64,000 nt of DNA from Arthonia radiata (Eukaryota > Ascomycota > Arthoniomycetes > Arthoniales > Arthoniaceae). A program made the position numbers and the translations under genes. Shown in pieces: positions 23,645-35,807 of this stretch. A model generated the notes under the pieces. That model was not told the DNA's origin and ran no database searches. It saw nothing but the letters and a program-made list of their open reading frames with translations. The stretch's first letter is position 1; every line of letters starts with the position of its first letter. The stretch lies in contig PSQN01000010.1 of assembly GCA_002989075.1 (NCBI GenBank), positions 558,001 through 622,000 on the forward strand, given 5' to 3'.

Positions 23645-26600
23645 TCAATGCCCGGGCGCCACACTCGGAATAGTCAGCGGCCCATACTTAACCGTACTCG
23701 GCGCGCCCGGCGCCTGCCCATTCACCACATCCGTCTGCACGAAGAAGTCCACCGCCAAACTCACCGCATGACCCGGCCCGCCGGCGCCCACCCCGTCTTT
23801 CACACTCCCCGCCACCGACCCCGCCACCGTACTCTGCCCAAACGCCTCGCTCACGGCTTCAGGATCAAACGACACAACCGCGACGTAATTCCGCCGTCCC
23901 ATCAGTCGCTTCATCTCGCGTGCCTGGCCGTTGATATCCGTGCCGAACACGTCCAGCATATCCTCTTTCGTATCCGTCGGCTGCTGGTCGTTGCGACTGC
24001 GCTGGCCGTTCTGCGGAACATAGAGAGGCTTCGAGGACCCGCTGTTGGAGTTGCCGGAGCGGTGCGGGTGCAGCATGCGCAGCACGTAGGGTGAGGGGGG
24101 CGGATTAACGACGGAGGAGGAGATGATCTGGAACATAGCTTTGTGGGAGGCGGACGGGGGCGAGACGGCGGGGTCGGACAGCAGGCCCGCGCCGCAGCAG
24201 TTGGTGGCGCCGGAGAAGAAGGTCATGCGGAGGGATTTGGTGGAGGCGATTTGCTGGAGGGTGCGGATGAGGTAGGTGCGCTCGAGGTCCTGTGGTTGTT
24301 AGTTAGGTGGTATTGGGGTTGGATAAGGGGTGGAGGTACCTTGCTCTCGTGCGTCCACATGTCGCGGAGCTCGTCGAGGATGTCGATCTCGCCGAAGGGG
24401 CTGAGGACGTTGCTCATGAGGCCGCTTTTGCCGACGGCCTTTTTGACGCTGTTGAAGCCTTCGCCGACGATGCGGTTGGCGCCTACAATGCCCGCGACGC
24501 CGGATGTGACTTTTCCGAGGGCGTTGAATGTGCCCGTCACGGCCTTTTTGCCTGTTGCCATTGTCTGTGCGAATTGCTCAGCGGCTTCGAGCCTGGGATA
24601 GACGACCGGCACGGGTATCATCCAGATGCAGTGCTGGACGTGCGGGGGGAGCACTGCAATCTTCGGAAACAGACCTTGGTATGTCGGGCCAGCCATGACT
24701 TGATATGGATTGCGCTCGGAGCGACAGTCAGGACCAACGACGGTGACCGCTGGACCGAGGTATTTGATGAAGTGCCAGCCAGTACCGGTGATGGTGAACA
24801 GATCGAGATCATTCTGTACATTCCGTAGTATGTCGAGTGTCGTGTGATGCTGGAAGAGCAAGTAGAGCTCGATCCCTATTCGGCCGATATTCTTGAACAT
24901 GTTGCTGAACTGCATGTGCTCTGGATAGCTACCAAACCCATCAAAAATATCATGATCGTCTATCGTAAGTACGTGTGGTATCTGTGCAAATGCTTCGCGT
25001 AAATGAGGCTGGTCGAAATGTGATGTGTAGTAATGAAAGTATGCATGAGCGACCTCATCCTCGTGCTGTGCGCTCCAGGGAAAGTTCTTCCTGTTGTCCT
25101 TACCGCTCATGGCAGTCCACTGCCGCAAGCTTGGAATCTCCTTCCACAACCTATCCGCATATATCTGATTACCCATCCCCAGTTGACAGTGGAAACCGCC
25201 TACTTCGACATGCTTCGTCATGATGTCGCGCCACATGTACCCGATGCCTCCTACCCTTTGGCGCTCCCCTGCAGAGACATTGAGCGCAAAGTCATTGCCA
25301 CTGTGGGCGATGAAACGCCAACTGGTCTCGTACTTCGCAGCCACCAGAAACTCATACCGTGTGCAGCCAAGATGTGATGTAATAGCATATGTCCATTTCG
25401 TCTCGTGATCATCGTCCATTCCAAGATCAACGTCGTAGCGATAGAAAGACCATCGTTGGTGGGTATAGATATGGTTTGCCTTCAATTGACGTGGATTAGG
25501 TGAGAGGTCCATTGACTGATGTATGTGGATCGTAGGCGGTGACTGCGCATCCGTGACCAATAGAATGCTGCCGTACCACACTCCATTCTCACAGTCCATG
25601 TTGGTGTAGCGTAAGTAGGGTCCGAAGTACACTCCGTTCGTGGGAGCAATTTTGTACATGTCGACACCGGAGTTTGGCGGCGGTACATGAAATCCAGCTG
25701 CTGTAGGCGAGGTGATCGTGGAGATCCCCGTCATGACGCTGCCGGGTCGTTCCGGAAACCCAGGCGATGCGATGGGCTTGCCAGTGAAGGTGGTTGCTGT
25801 TGGGGACGCGAAAGGATTGTTGTTGACAATGGTTCCTGTTGGCGAGAGGGGAGGTTGATCGCCCAAATTCAGCGGTGTGGGCCCTTTCGGAAATTCCCAC
25901 TGTGTAGCTTGCGTCGGCAGATGGATGTAATAGTACTGACCGGAGTTCGGATCCAGGTGGGCAATCCATCCTTCAGGAAGTGGTGGAGGAGCTTGGCTCG
26001 GTGCAGGAGAAGCGGTCTGTGGCCGATCTTGCGCAGCTGCAAATTGAGATCCACTTGATGGGTGAGACTGATGGGACGTTGGCTGAGGAGCGACTGGATC
26101 ATTTGCAAATGCAGGATGTGTCTGGACGCCGGGACCCTGCGGTTGCTGGGCTGGACCTGAAATTGCACCAGTACCTACTGCAGCTGCACTCGCTGCTGCA
26201 GTAGAGATGCTGAGATTCGCTCGGTTTTGCCCTGCCGGTCTCTGCTTCTCTTGGGGATAGCCTGAGGATGCTGGCGTCACGCTAGAGTATGCTGGAGGTG
26301 GCTCATCACTGACTTGCAAGCGCTCGATGTCTTGCGCCAGTTCATTCTGTTGAGGCCGTGACGATTGTGTGGACTGCTCGGAATTTGGTGCCCCAGCACC
26401 TGTCTGAGTATCCCCTTGATATGTGACTGGCGGGCCATGTGGAGCAGCACCTGCCTGCTCAGTGGGTGTCCATGTCCTTTGCTGTTGCTGCTGGTGTTCT
26501 TGCCGGAACTGCTGCTCTTGCTGGCGCTGCTGCGCTGCCAGCCTTTGCGCTTCCAGGTCATTGAGGGTACTTGGGCCGGCGATACCGGCTGCTGCATATC

Positions 26601-27282
26601 TGGCTTCAATTCCTCCAGCTTGTGGCATTTCCGCTATCGGAGTTTCTGGAGGAGGCGGAGAACCGCGCGCGGCCTTCGTGGTCGAGACTGATGACACGGA
26701 GGTCAGTCTGTTGACTCCTGCTGCGGGTATCCTCAAGTCACCTCCTGACGGCTGCGGAGGTGGGTAGTAATACTGGCCTGCAGGCCGTTGCGGTTCCACT
26801 TGCTTGTGATGCGTCTTTTGATACATTGAATCTTTGTCCGGCGTTTCTGGTCCTGGCGAGTCTGGTAGAGGCTTGCCTTGCTGACTAGGACCCTGACTGC
26901 CAGCAGCCGTTTGTCCTTGCTCTCTGTAGCGCGAATCGCTGCTAGCATATTGCGGTCTTGATTGCGCGGCCGCGGGACTTCCATACCGTCCAACAGGTGT
27001 ACTGCTGTTCGTGGGAGGGGTGTCGTTGGGTCGTGATGATGCTTGCGCTCGGTCGTCTGGATAGGGAAGGGGTCGGTTTGGCGGAGGGGACTTTGGTTCG
27101 GTGTAGCCAACTGGGTACGGAGGTTGCGGGCGGGCATTGGGCGCATTGTAGGAGCCTTGGTTGTTGGGAGGAGGAGAGCCATGAGGTGACTTGTTGATGC
27201 GCAACGGACTCGGCACGTTGGCTGGCTGTCTCGAGGGTTGCTTCAAATGGAGCTCTTCGTCTGGATGGCCATGGCGCTCCAT
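23645..27282 (-). CDS. WW-domain plus PhoD-like metallophosphatase protein
   Basis: Exons 27282..24340 and 24289..23645 with a 50-bp GTACCT...CACAG intron (24290-24339), phase 0, give 1195 residues. Residues 1-430 are disordered, rich in Pro, Gln, Ser. A WW domain follows (LPEGWIAHLDPNSGQYYYI...TQWEFP, about 440-475), which binds proline-rich peptides. From about 560 the fungal PhoD-like phosphatase fold begins (NGVYFGPYLRYTN), with IDDHDIFDGFGSYPEH as the metal-binding stretch, and GWHFIKYLGPAVTVVGPDCR. The C-terminal part includes SFDPEAVSEAFGQ. PhoD enzymes hydrolyse phosphodiesters/phosphomonoesters, but no signal peptide is present here, so an intracellular role is inferred. The substrate is unknown. 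Confidence 0.85.
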
Positions 27283-27975
27283 CGCACCGGGTATAATATG
27301 TAGTCTAAGATCGGAGCGCCGTTCTGAGTTAGGCAGTCATTACTGTGATCGGAGTATTCGTTCGTTTGCCTTGCACAAGCCCCTCGCAGTACGTTTCAAT
27401 GTGGGGTCTCGACAGAACAACTTGCTGCGGTAGCACGGGCAAAGAATCGGCTGTTGTCGCACGAATGTCACAAGAGGCTTTCAATGGGAATATTGGGCAT
27501 TCGATACAGGTCTCGAAGCCTGAGACTACATACACATACACGCACTGAGCTGTCTCGTGGTCGCTAGCGAAGCTGATCACATTGTGCAAGCGCCCGCCGC
27601 GCAGATCAAGTCAGTAACGCACACCCCCGGCTCGTCCGCTCATTGGACCATTGGTTGTGCCGTAGAAGCAAGCAAGGCCAAGGTCGACCACCTTGGCGAG
27701 CCATCAGCGAACAGTGCGCCATCTTGTTTTGCTGACCTTGGTACGCTCCCGCATACTCCGACGCCAAACTGAGGTGCTCCATATTCATACAGTTGCAACT
27801 AAGAGATGGTCGAGGAATGATGCTGAGGACTCGGAACATGCGCGGAACCAACAGAAGTACCGGCGGAAGTAGCCGCGTGAGCCGCGCTTTATTTCGTCCC
27901 ATTTCCTGGTTTCGTCGCTTCTTTCGTCCCCTCTTCCTCGAGCATCTTCCCACACTTGGTCTCATTCCCATGTGC
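27283..27975. other. Intergenic region
   Basis: About 690 bp between two minus-strand genes; it should contain the promoter of the WW/PhoD gene and the 3' end of the next one. Only short overlapping frames without domain content are present. Confidence 0.35.
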
Positions 27976-29435
27976 TTATTTTGTTGTCGTGTTCGATCCT
28001 GTGCGCAAAGAGCTCGTCACTGTGCTCATTGTATCATCTTGTTGAGCGGGCTGAAGTCCCATTCCATTTGCACGCTCCACCACCTCCCACACATGCTGGC
28101 TTGTGTCAGCATCGATAGGTGGCTGTTCTTTGAAGTCGCTCAAAGCCTCCAATGCGTCAACATCACTCCATCCGAGCATTTTGCGTCGTAGCACTTCGCT
28201 GAAAGCAATGCACGTGTCCTCTGTACCGCCATTGCTAAAGTTTTCCAGCAATAGCGTTACTGACGCACTTTGCAAGCTTCGCGATCTGCCAAACTCCAGC
28301 AGCGGTGACACCCAATCTGAATCTAGGCTCAGCTGACAGCGATAACGGTTGGGAGGTGGCGGGATGACCATCGATATCGCTACGTTGACAAGGTTGGGCA
28401 CCTCCTCAACAAGCTGCGCACATGTCTTTCTCCAGCTCTGGTAGAACTTGGAGATCAATGCGCGGTGTGACGGCAAGCTGGGCTCGCCATACCTCTTGAT
28501 TTCCAAACAGAAGCTCGTCATGTTCTGTTTGTTGTTCAGGGAGAATATCGATGGCCGGTCAACTATGTGGGCCCATTGTTGGCGATACCTGGCGTCAGTG
28601 TCAGCGTAGGTACGTCGTGCTTTCCGAGAGGTCTACTGCATGATACGGCATACCTTTTCGCGAGCTTGTCTTGCACATCCATGAACTTCCTCAGTGCAGC
28701 GCTGCTGCCAAAGGCGAAAGCTGTCCGGGAGTACAGGATGGGCGCGAACTCAGCGGCAAGCTGCTTGTTAAGGAATAATGGAGCCGTTCCAATCCTCCGC
28801 TCATGCTCCTCGCATTGCTCTACCTTTCTGCCATGTTCATATGGTAAGTTTCTGTAATGCAGCAGCTCTCCAAACAGGCGCTTGGCGAGGTCCAGGTGTA
28901 GACGACGTTGTGAGTCCACCCAGGCTAGGCATGGGAACACGTCTGAAGGGATACCATTAATATCGTAGGGGCTTCGACAGGTCGTCGAGCGGTTCAACAG
29001 GTTCCGGCCAAAGTTTTCTGTCGTGCTCATGATGATGAGTGCGGAATCGAAGACATGCTCCAAGATCAGCTGACGCACTTCCCAAGGTAGGGACAGCAAA
29101 TGTGCGCGAGGAAGATCTGGCCCACGGACTTGACGTGGCGGAGGCAGCTGGGGCAGTCTCTTAGAATGCTGATGTCCACTGCAGAAACGCGCACCGTTGG
29201 AGATGAGCTTGATGGACGTCACATCGTTACGTCTCATCTGAGGAGGTTTGGTATCATGACCGAGCTTGTCCTTCAGTGGAGGTGGCTTAACTGACGGGAT
29301 TGTCGGTAGCCCCTTGAGCTTGCAAGGCTTCGCCTGGACGTCAGGTCTGGCGTCGTACGGCTTACCAGGCTTAGCTGATACATCAGGAGGGACCTCTTTA
29401 GGCTTGCGCCTTTTCGGTCTGCTGGCTCTTGCCAT
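27976..29435 (-). CDS. Uncharacterised protein with F-box/2EXR-like segment
   Basis: Exons 29435..28654 and 28588..27976, joined across a 65-bp GTATGC...GCCAG intron (phase 2), give 464 residues. The N-terminal ~100 residues are basic and Pro/Lys-rich (RASRPKRRKPKEVPPD and KPG/KPC repeats). A segment LLSLPWEVRQLILEHVFD (about 105-125) followed by FLNKQLAAEFAPILYSRTAF is the pattern of the short LPxExRxxIY/2EXR domains abundant in Dothideomycetes and is reminiscent of F-box helices. The rest is helical and unrecognised. The frame stays open 87 codons upstream of ATG 29435 without a better start. Function unknown; a protein-interaction role is only inferred. Confidence 0.65.
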
Positions 29436-30098
29436 TTGATCAGAACGGTTGGGCAGCGGTTTGTCAGTGCAAGAGTGGACTACTTTTGCCGGTGTTGTGG
29501 AAAGTGTTTGCCTTGTTATGCGGGAGTGTCCACTGAATGAGTCAATGATCCAGTCACCGGATTGTCGTGAAGAATATGGCAGCTCGACGCGTTCCGTTTG
29601 TCTCCACTGGAGCAGGCTACACTCTGGAATCTGATGAGCAGGGATTGGATGATGACGAGCATCTTTGGTGCAGCCTCGCGCGTGAGGCACCGCCATTTGC
29701 GAAGGCTGACCGTGTCAGTAGAAAGCTCGTTTGTTTCGAGAAAAGCATCGCATAAGCCAGGTATGCCCAGAGTACACAACAGCTACTCAGGCGTTCTGGA
29801 GTGATCAGCTCATGATGGTGATACGCAGACAAAGTGGTTCAAACTCGGTTTGAATGCATTTGGTCTGCAAGGCATCTAGCACACGCAGCTCCTCCTGCAG
29901 GGGTGTGGGCCTTCCCTTTCCGCATTGGCCGCCTTTTAGCCCCCGCAGACCGCTAGTCCGCACGCTGGCTGTTCTTCTTCATGGCACCGGCTAGGACCAT
30001 GACAGCATCCAAACTACTGCTTCGAACCTTCCTGTCTTGACCTCCGCTTTCATTCTCAAGCTTCCTCGGCTTTCACACTTGCTGCATCGTCTCTCATC
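29436..30098. promoter_or_regulatory. Divergent intergenic region
   Basis: About 660 bp between divergent starts at 29435 (-) and 30099 (+). CT-rich tracts before 30099 look like a fungal core promoter. No separate gene supported. Confidence 0.35.
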
Positions 30099-30452
30099 AT
30101 GCGCCAACATACCATCCCATTCCTCTCACTTTCACGACGCGCTCTGCAGACGCAAAGGTCTGTAGCTCCTCTCAGACCTGCAGAACGGGTCTTGAGTACT
30201 TCTCGTGCCTCTGCAGAGTCTCCACCAAGTTCCTCGCCGTCCAACCCCCCCACCCCACGTCCACCACCTCCTTCTCCTGGTCCCCCCAAACGGCTCAGCT
30301 TCTGGCCCTTCCTGATCATCTTTGGTGGTGGGACAGGCGCTTTTGCGTTGATGGTGAGATCTCGTGAAGGTGTCACCAGCAAGCCAAGAAACGCTAGCAC
30401 CCAAAAGCACGACGGTCCACTTGTGAGAAAGAAGGAGAAGCCGCAGTCTTGA
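30099..30452 (+). CDS. Small predicted mitochondrial single-span membrane protein
   Basis: Single exon, 117 residues. The N-terminus (MRQHTIPFLSLSRRALQTQR) is Arg/Ser/Leu-rich without acids, typical of a mitochondrial presequence. A proline-rich spacer follows, then one membrane span (FWPFLIIFGGGTGAFALMV, about 68-86) with a glycine cluster, and a short basic tail ending RKKEKPQS. This layout resembles small inner-membrane assembly or anchor proteins; no specific family is recognised. Location is inferred from the leader only. Confidence 0.6.
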   Translation: MRQHTIPFLSLSRRALQTQRSVAPLRPAERVLSTSRASAESPPSSSPSNPPTPRPPPPSPGPPKRLSFWPFLIIFGGGTGAFALMVRSREGVTSKPRNASTQKHDGPLVRKKEKPQS

Positions 30453-30618
30453 ATATACTCTGTTGAATCACGGTACGATCACAGCCCGCTCTGCGCACTT
30501 CTGATGCCCCCGTATTTCACCTCTCTTGCCCCGTCCGTCCCCACGTTTCCTAGAGTCGACAACAGCTCCTCGTCGCCTGCCCTACATGATCAGTAACTGA
30601 CTTTTTTGATATTAGTAA

Positions 30619-31324
<706 letters not shown>

Positions 31325-32151
31325 CGGACGGTCAGACGAACAAGCTTCGTGAGCTCGCATGTACAACAATGCTCCACTTATCCCTAGAACATAGATGAAG
31401 ACTCCGTTTTGGTCATACTGAACCGCTATGAAACGCACAAAAATTCAAGGCATCCAGGTTTCAAGCCGTGTGTGCAGGCGTTGGGTGCATTTGGTGGGTG
31501 TGACGGGGCGTTCATCTGGCCCCGCAAAGGTCGGGCCCGAGCCGTTCATTGGGCAATTGTAAGCGCCCTGTCTGACCGAGCTAGCCATCTGCGGGTAGTG
31601 CATCTTATGGCGCTATTGGATTGCCGCATCGGCTCTAGTGCGTGCATTGAAGCTCTTCCACTCTGACCACTCGCAGTCGTCTGACCTGCATATTGCTTGC
31701 GACAGGCACAAGAAAAGACTGCCCTAATGCTCGAGCACACAGCGATCACTAGCCTCCGCTGCGACGCAATTGGCGGCTGCCATTCGACCAACCACTCTCA
31801 CGGCGCGAAGAGTGCCTCCTCCGAAAGAGGGGTCCAAGTGCATGCTTGTGCCTATCTTGAGCGTGAATCCTCGTCCTCTGCCAGCGTAAGCGCTCACCTT
31901 GTGCTCTTGAAACAGCTCTCTTCAGGCGCCTCGACGTCGAATCCTCGTGGCCATTCGTTTTATCCGCTCCTGCTTCTTCTCCTCCACCATTTCTCCTCCT
32001 CTGCAGCCTTTCCTTTCCATCGCTGTTGTCACTTTTCTTACGTCTTCAGGCTGTGCCTGTGTGAGTGAAGCAGAGCTTCAGAGCAAGAGCATCGTCGGTC
32101 GTTTAGGATAAGCGAGCATTTTCTTCGTTGCGTCCTTCACACGACGCCGCC
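31325..32151. other. Intergenic region and long leader
   Basis: About 830 bp without a supported gene. The stretch 31860-32100 is strongly CT-rich (CTCCTC, CTTCTTCTC runs), typical of a fungal promoter/5' UTR for the membrane protein at 32152. Confidence 0.4.
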
Positions 32152-33774
32152 ATGTCTGAGGCGGACAAGAAGACGCCGCAAGTGAAGGTGACTAGAGCGG
32201 ACTCCGGCGACTCCTCTAGATCACTCAAGTCACCGCGGACACCACGCTTTACGGAGGCTACGGCGGTCAACTCGCCTATTGATGGGCCGTCAGCGGCGAG
32301 CAGAGCACCGTTCAACCATGAGCGACTGGCTACCCAACATCTGGCGCCTCAGCCTCAACCGGGTGACATTGGCTTTGGCTATATTGGCGACAGAGCATCA
32401 GCGTCCTATGGTCAAGCCGTCGAGATGCCCATGACGCCAAGATCACCGCTCAAGAGCGCACTCAGGTCTCCGGGTGCCGCACCACGAGACATCAAGCAGA
32501 ACCCACTCAGTCCAACCTGGAAGGAGGAGGAGGATCTTGAGAAGCAAGAGGGTGCTACGGAAAAGGAGCAAGCAAATGACATTGTAAGTCGGCGTCCGTA
32601 ACGTCACCAGAAACTGCACTAACACATTGAACAGAGGATTAAGATCCGAGTACGAATGGCCAAGATGGCCCTGCGCTTCACCAACTTCTCCTGCAGCCTC
32701 ATCGTCCTCGCCATGATCTCGACCACCTTCTCCATCTTCAACGCATCGAAACATCTACCACCGCGAAACACCCTTCCACCCTGGGCGCAAAACACCGTCA
32801 AATGGCCCGCCATCCTCCTCCTCGTCATCTCCTGCATCTCCCTCTTCATGGCCGTCGTCGTCTTTTATGGCTACTACCGCGGCGGCCACCGCCGCGCCGA
32901 GAAAGCCGCCGTCTACTACACCGTCTTCTCCGTCGGCTTCTTCGGCTTCAGCATCGTCATGTGGGGCGTCGGCGCCGCCGCCCTGCAACAGACGCACAAC
33001 AGCGCCGGCGGCAACGACCTCTGGGGCTGGTCCTGCAAAGACAACCCCCGCAAGACGCTGTTCGAGAAGGAGGTCAACTACGACTTGGTGTGCCGCCTGC
33101 AGAACTGGTCCCTCGTCTGCTGCCTTATTGAAGTCGTCGTGGAGGTCATCACCATCCTCATCTACAGCATCGTGTTCTACCGCTTCTACTCTAAGCGCAA
33201 GCTCCGGAGAACAATGGCTAAGCGCGATACCGCCCGCTCCGATTTGTATCTTGCGCAGCTGCGCTCGCAGTCGGCGCCTAACACGCCGGGCTTGAAATCA
33301 CCACTGTCGCCCGGCATGGGCGGCTACAACCCGCTGTACAGCCCGCGCTACGCCAACGAGAAACAGCAACCCGCCGGCGGCATCGACGAGATCACAGCCG
33401 CCGACGAGGGCGTGCGCTACATCAGCGCGCCTGCGCAAGCCCCCGCCCCGAAGCCCTTCCAACTCGCCAAACCACCGCCGAAGAAACACACGCCGAAGCA
33501 GTCCCAAGACGGCTTCGACACAAGCTCGACGCTGCACCAGCCAATTCCCACGCGGAACCCACTGCCAGCGCCAGGGTCACCGGGCCCCAGCTCGCCTGGT
33601 CCTGCGTCGCCCGGTCTGAGTAGGTCGGAGACGCCCGCCGCGCATGTGCCCGCCGCGCCCGGGGAGAAGACGTACGATGCGGTGCCGATTCCGGGGGCGT
33701 ACGCAAGCCCAATTAATAGTCCTACGCATCCGCCCAGTTCGGCTATGCAGCCGACTTTTCAGAGTTTGTATTAG
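32152..33774 (+). CDS. Four-span membrane protein, HAM-8-like
   Basis: Exons 32152..32583 and 32635..33774 with a 51-bp GTAAGT...GAACAG intron (phase 0) give 523 residues. The cytosolic N-terminus is Ser/Pro-rich with many SP/TP sites. Four membrane spans follow in a MARVEL-like arrangement: FTNFSCSLIVLAMISTTFSI, WPAILLLVISCISLFMAVVV, YTVFSVGFFGFSIVMWGVGA and LVCCLIEVVVEVITILIYSI, with a cysteine-containing loop (GWSCKDNP...DLVCRLQ) between the last two. The long tail is disordered and proline-rich (PGSPGPSSPGPASPG). The layout matches the Neurospora hyphal-anastomosis protein HAM-8, needed for cell fusion; this assignment is from memory of architecture, not alignment. ATG 32152 is in good context (CGCCATG). 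Confidence 0.75.
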
Positions 33775-34340
33775 GTTTTAGAGATGTGGGAGGGGATGGA
33801 TGATACCACTCGTTTGGGGTGATGTATATACGAATGGCTTGGAATCACAATACTTGAGAAGTATACTACTTTCGCCGCCTTTCTATCGTTCAGTTGCTTC
33901 GTATCCGTCCCTAGATGATTTACTGGAGGTATAGACGTGTAGATATCGAAGCTCCTCAGAGTAAGGCGATCGCAATTCATGCCTGAATGCTAAGGCGATT
34001 AGGCCTGCATCGTTCTGGTAGCCGCCACACAGACATCCATGAGACAATCCCTGTTTTCCACGGAGCATCCCATCCCCTGCCCGGTTGCTCTTAGATGGGG
34101 TCCTCGACAAATCGGAGACCTCAGAATGATCGGTCCGAGGCTCGAGCTTGCTCTGCTAGGTGTAGTTGGAGCAGCCGGGCAGGGGATGGGATGGCACGCA
34201 CACAATCCTTCTCGTTCGTTGCTTGGCAAAAATGTAGCCGTGGATATTCTTGGTTTGTGAGGGTTTGTCTTCACTTGAATTCGCCATGTATTCCCGATCC
34301 ATACCTTACACCACAAGTTTATCCGCCACAGTAGGTTGCA
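33775..34340. other. Intergenic region between converging genes
   Basis: Lies between the stop codons of the HAM-8-like (+) and CorA-like (-) genes, so it should contain two 3' UTRs. It also contains the long inverted repeat listed separately. No gene supported. Confidence 0.4.
34065..34194. repeat. Long imperfect inverted repeat (26-bp arms)
   Basis: Arm 34065-34090 and the reverse complement of 34169-34194 agree at 24 of 26 positions, around the core CCGGGCAGGGGATGGGAT. The 78-nt interval contains further short complementarities. In RNA from either strand this would make a stable hairpin. It lies between two convergent stop codons. Confidence 0.7.
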
Positions 34341-35807
34341 TCAGTCCAAGGCAGTCTTGGTCAATGAGCTATGCCTCTTTTTCGCAGCCAAAGCAACTAC
34401 TTCTGGACCTTGAATGATGCCGCTTCCAGACATTGTCTGCGTTTGTGCAGAAGTTCGTTTTCTCTTGTATCTCTGTATGATTGTCCAAAACCCCCATGCC
34501 GCAAATGTTAACAGCGTCAGAGGAGCAGTGACCGCGACATAGAGCGCCAACTTCCTCCTCCAAGACTCGTCTGAACCGCCACTCCAATTCAATAGCGGCA
34601 TACTGAAAAGAGAGGAAACAAATGCCCCAGGCAGGAAGAACATCGTCACTACGGCCACCGTCTTCATGTTTGCCGAATCTTGCTGCGTGGCTCGTGCAAG
34701 TGAATGTGCGTCCTCTGCGATCTGCTGGCCAGCATCATTATCAAATCCCGTAATAAGGTGGAACAGCTATATTCAAAATCTGTAAGTACATTCACTCCAG
34801 CCATGTGTCAAACTTTCCAGGAGTTTGAGACAGGTTTAAAAGATACTTACAGCATCTCGCTGAATCTGAACGCGACGGCTGATGAAATCTGCGTCGCAAC
34901 GCTGCATTACAATATGCCTCTGTATCGTCTTCACGTTTTCAATCAGCGGTCCGGATGCGTGTTGTACTTCTGGTGAGTTGTCTTCATCCAAGGACCCGCT
35001 AACATTGTCGAGGATGAAATGGTTTAGCTCCTCTGCGACATCTAGCTTCCGCGTGCTGTTCGCGACTTTTAGCGCGCAACCACTCATCCTAGCTGACAAG
35101 TTGAATAGATCCCCAATCGCCGGACGTTCACTTCGGGACTCAAAACCATGATGCCCGGTTCTCAACTCAATTTCGCGCACCGATTTCTTGATCGCATCAT
35201 AAGTAGCGTACACCTCCCCACAACAAAGCAGCGAGCACATTAATCCCGGTGTCATATGGCAATCCGCCACTTTGTGAAAATGTTCACTACTAATCATGAC
35301 TTGGAAGACGCGAATGCTTGCCCTGGGAGCGATGCAGATGACGCTGATCGGGTTCGAGTTTGCACCTCGAGACCATGTCATGGCCAATTTGGGGTGATTG
35401 CAAAATAGGTAAGTTTGCGCTCCGCCTGGTCCCTCACAAAGACGATTCGCCATAGCGAACGACGCTTTGAAGCTCTTCTGGGCCAGTACGTGTCCAAACG
35501 CCTGCGCCAGATCTTCCAACAAGCCTTGGCCAATATCAACGACCCTCTGGCGTGTATCGCGCGGTATCCAGGCGACTCGCATGAGACATCTCTGAGTCCC
35601 GATTTTGTCATCGTGACTCGACTGATTGGTCTCATCTATCCATTTGTCGAGTTGCCGGTCCCTGACTCCTCGGTTTACCACCCGTCGCTCCAAGTTCAGA
35701 CCTTGGAGCTCCCAAATCTCTGAAACGCTGAAAGTGTCTCTTCCGGTTGTAGTAAAGTCACCCCAGAAATCCTGTCGTGAGCTGAAGTAATGGTTTACAA
35801 ATGTCAT
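34341..35807 (-). CDS. CorA-like membrane protein
   Basis: Exons 35807..34851 and 34766..34341, joined across an 84-bp GTAAGT...ATATAG intron in phase 0, give 460 residues. The N-terminal ~330 residues are a soluble domain of fungal CorA-like type. The C-terminal part has a long helix (RRVQIQRDA-LFHLIT across the splice), then KTVAVVTMFFLPGAFVSSLFS as membrane span 1, a short loop, and LYVAVTAPLTLLTFAAWGFW as span 2. This is the two-span topology of CorA magnesium channels, but the GMN signature after span 1 is absent (MPLLNW instead), as in many fungal accessory CorA-like proteins, so metal transport is not assured. Confidence 0.78.

Noticed and set aside
23486-24094. 202-codon plus-strand frame rich in Arg/His
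   Set aside because: Antisense to the 3' exon of the WW/PhoD gene; composition is typical of a shadow frame.
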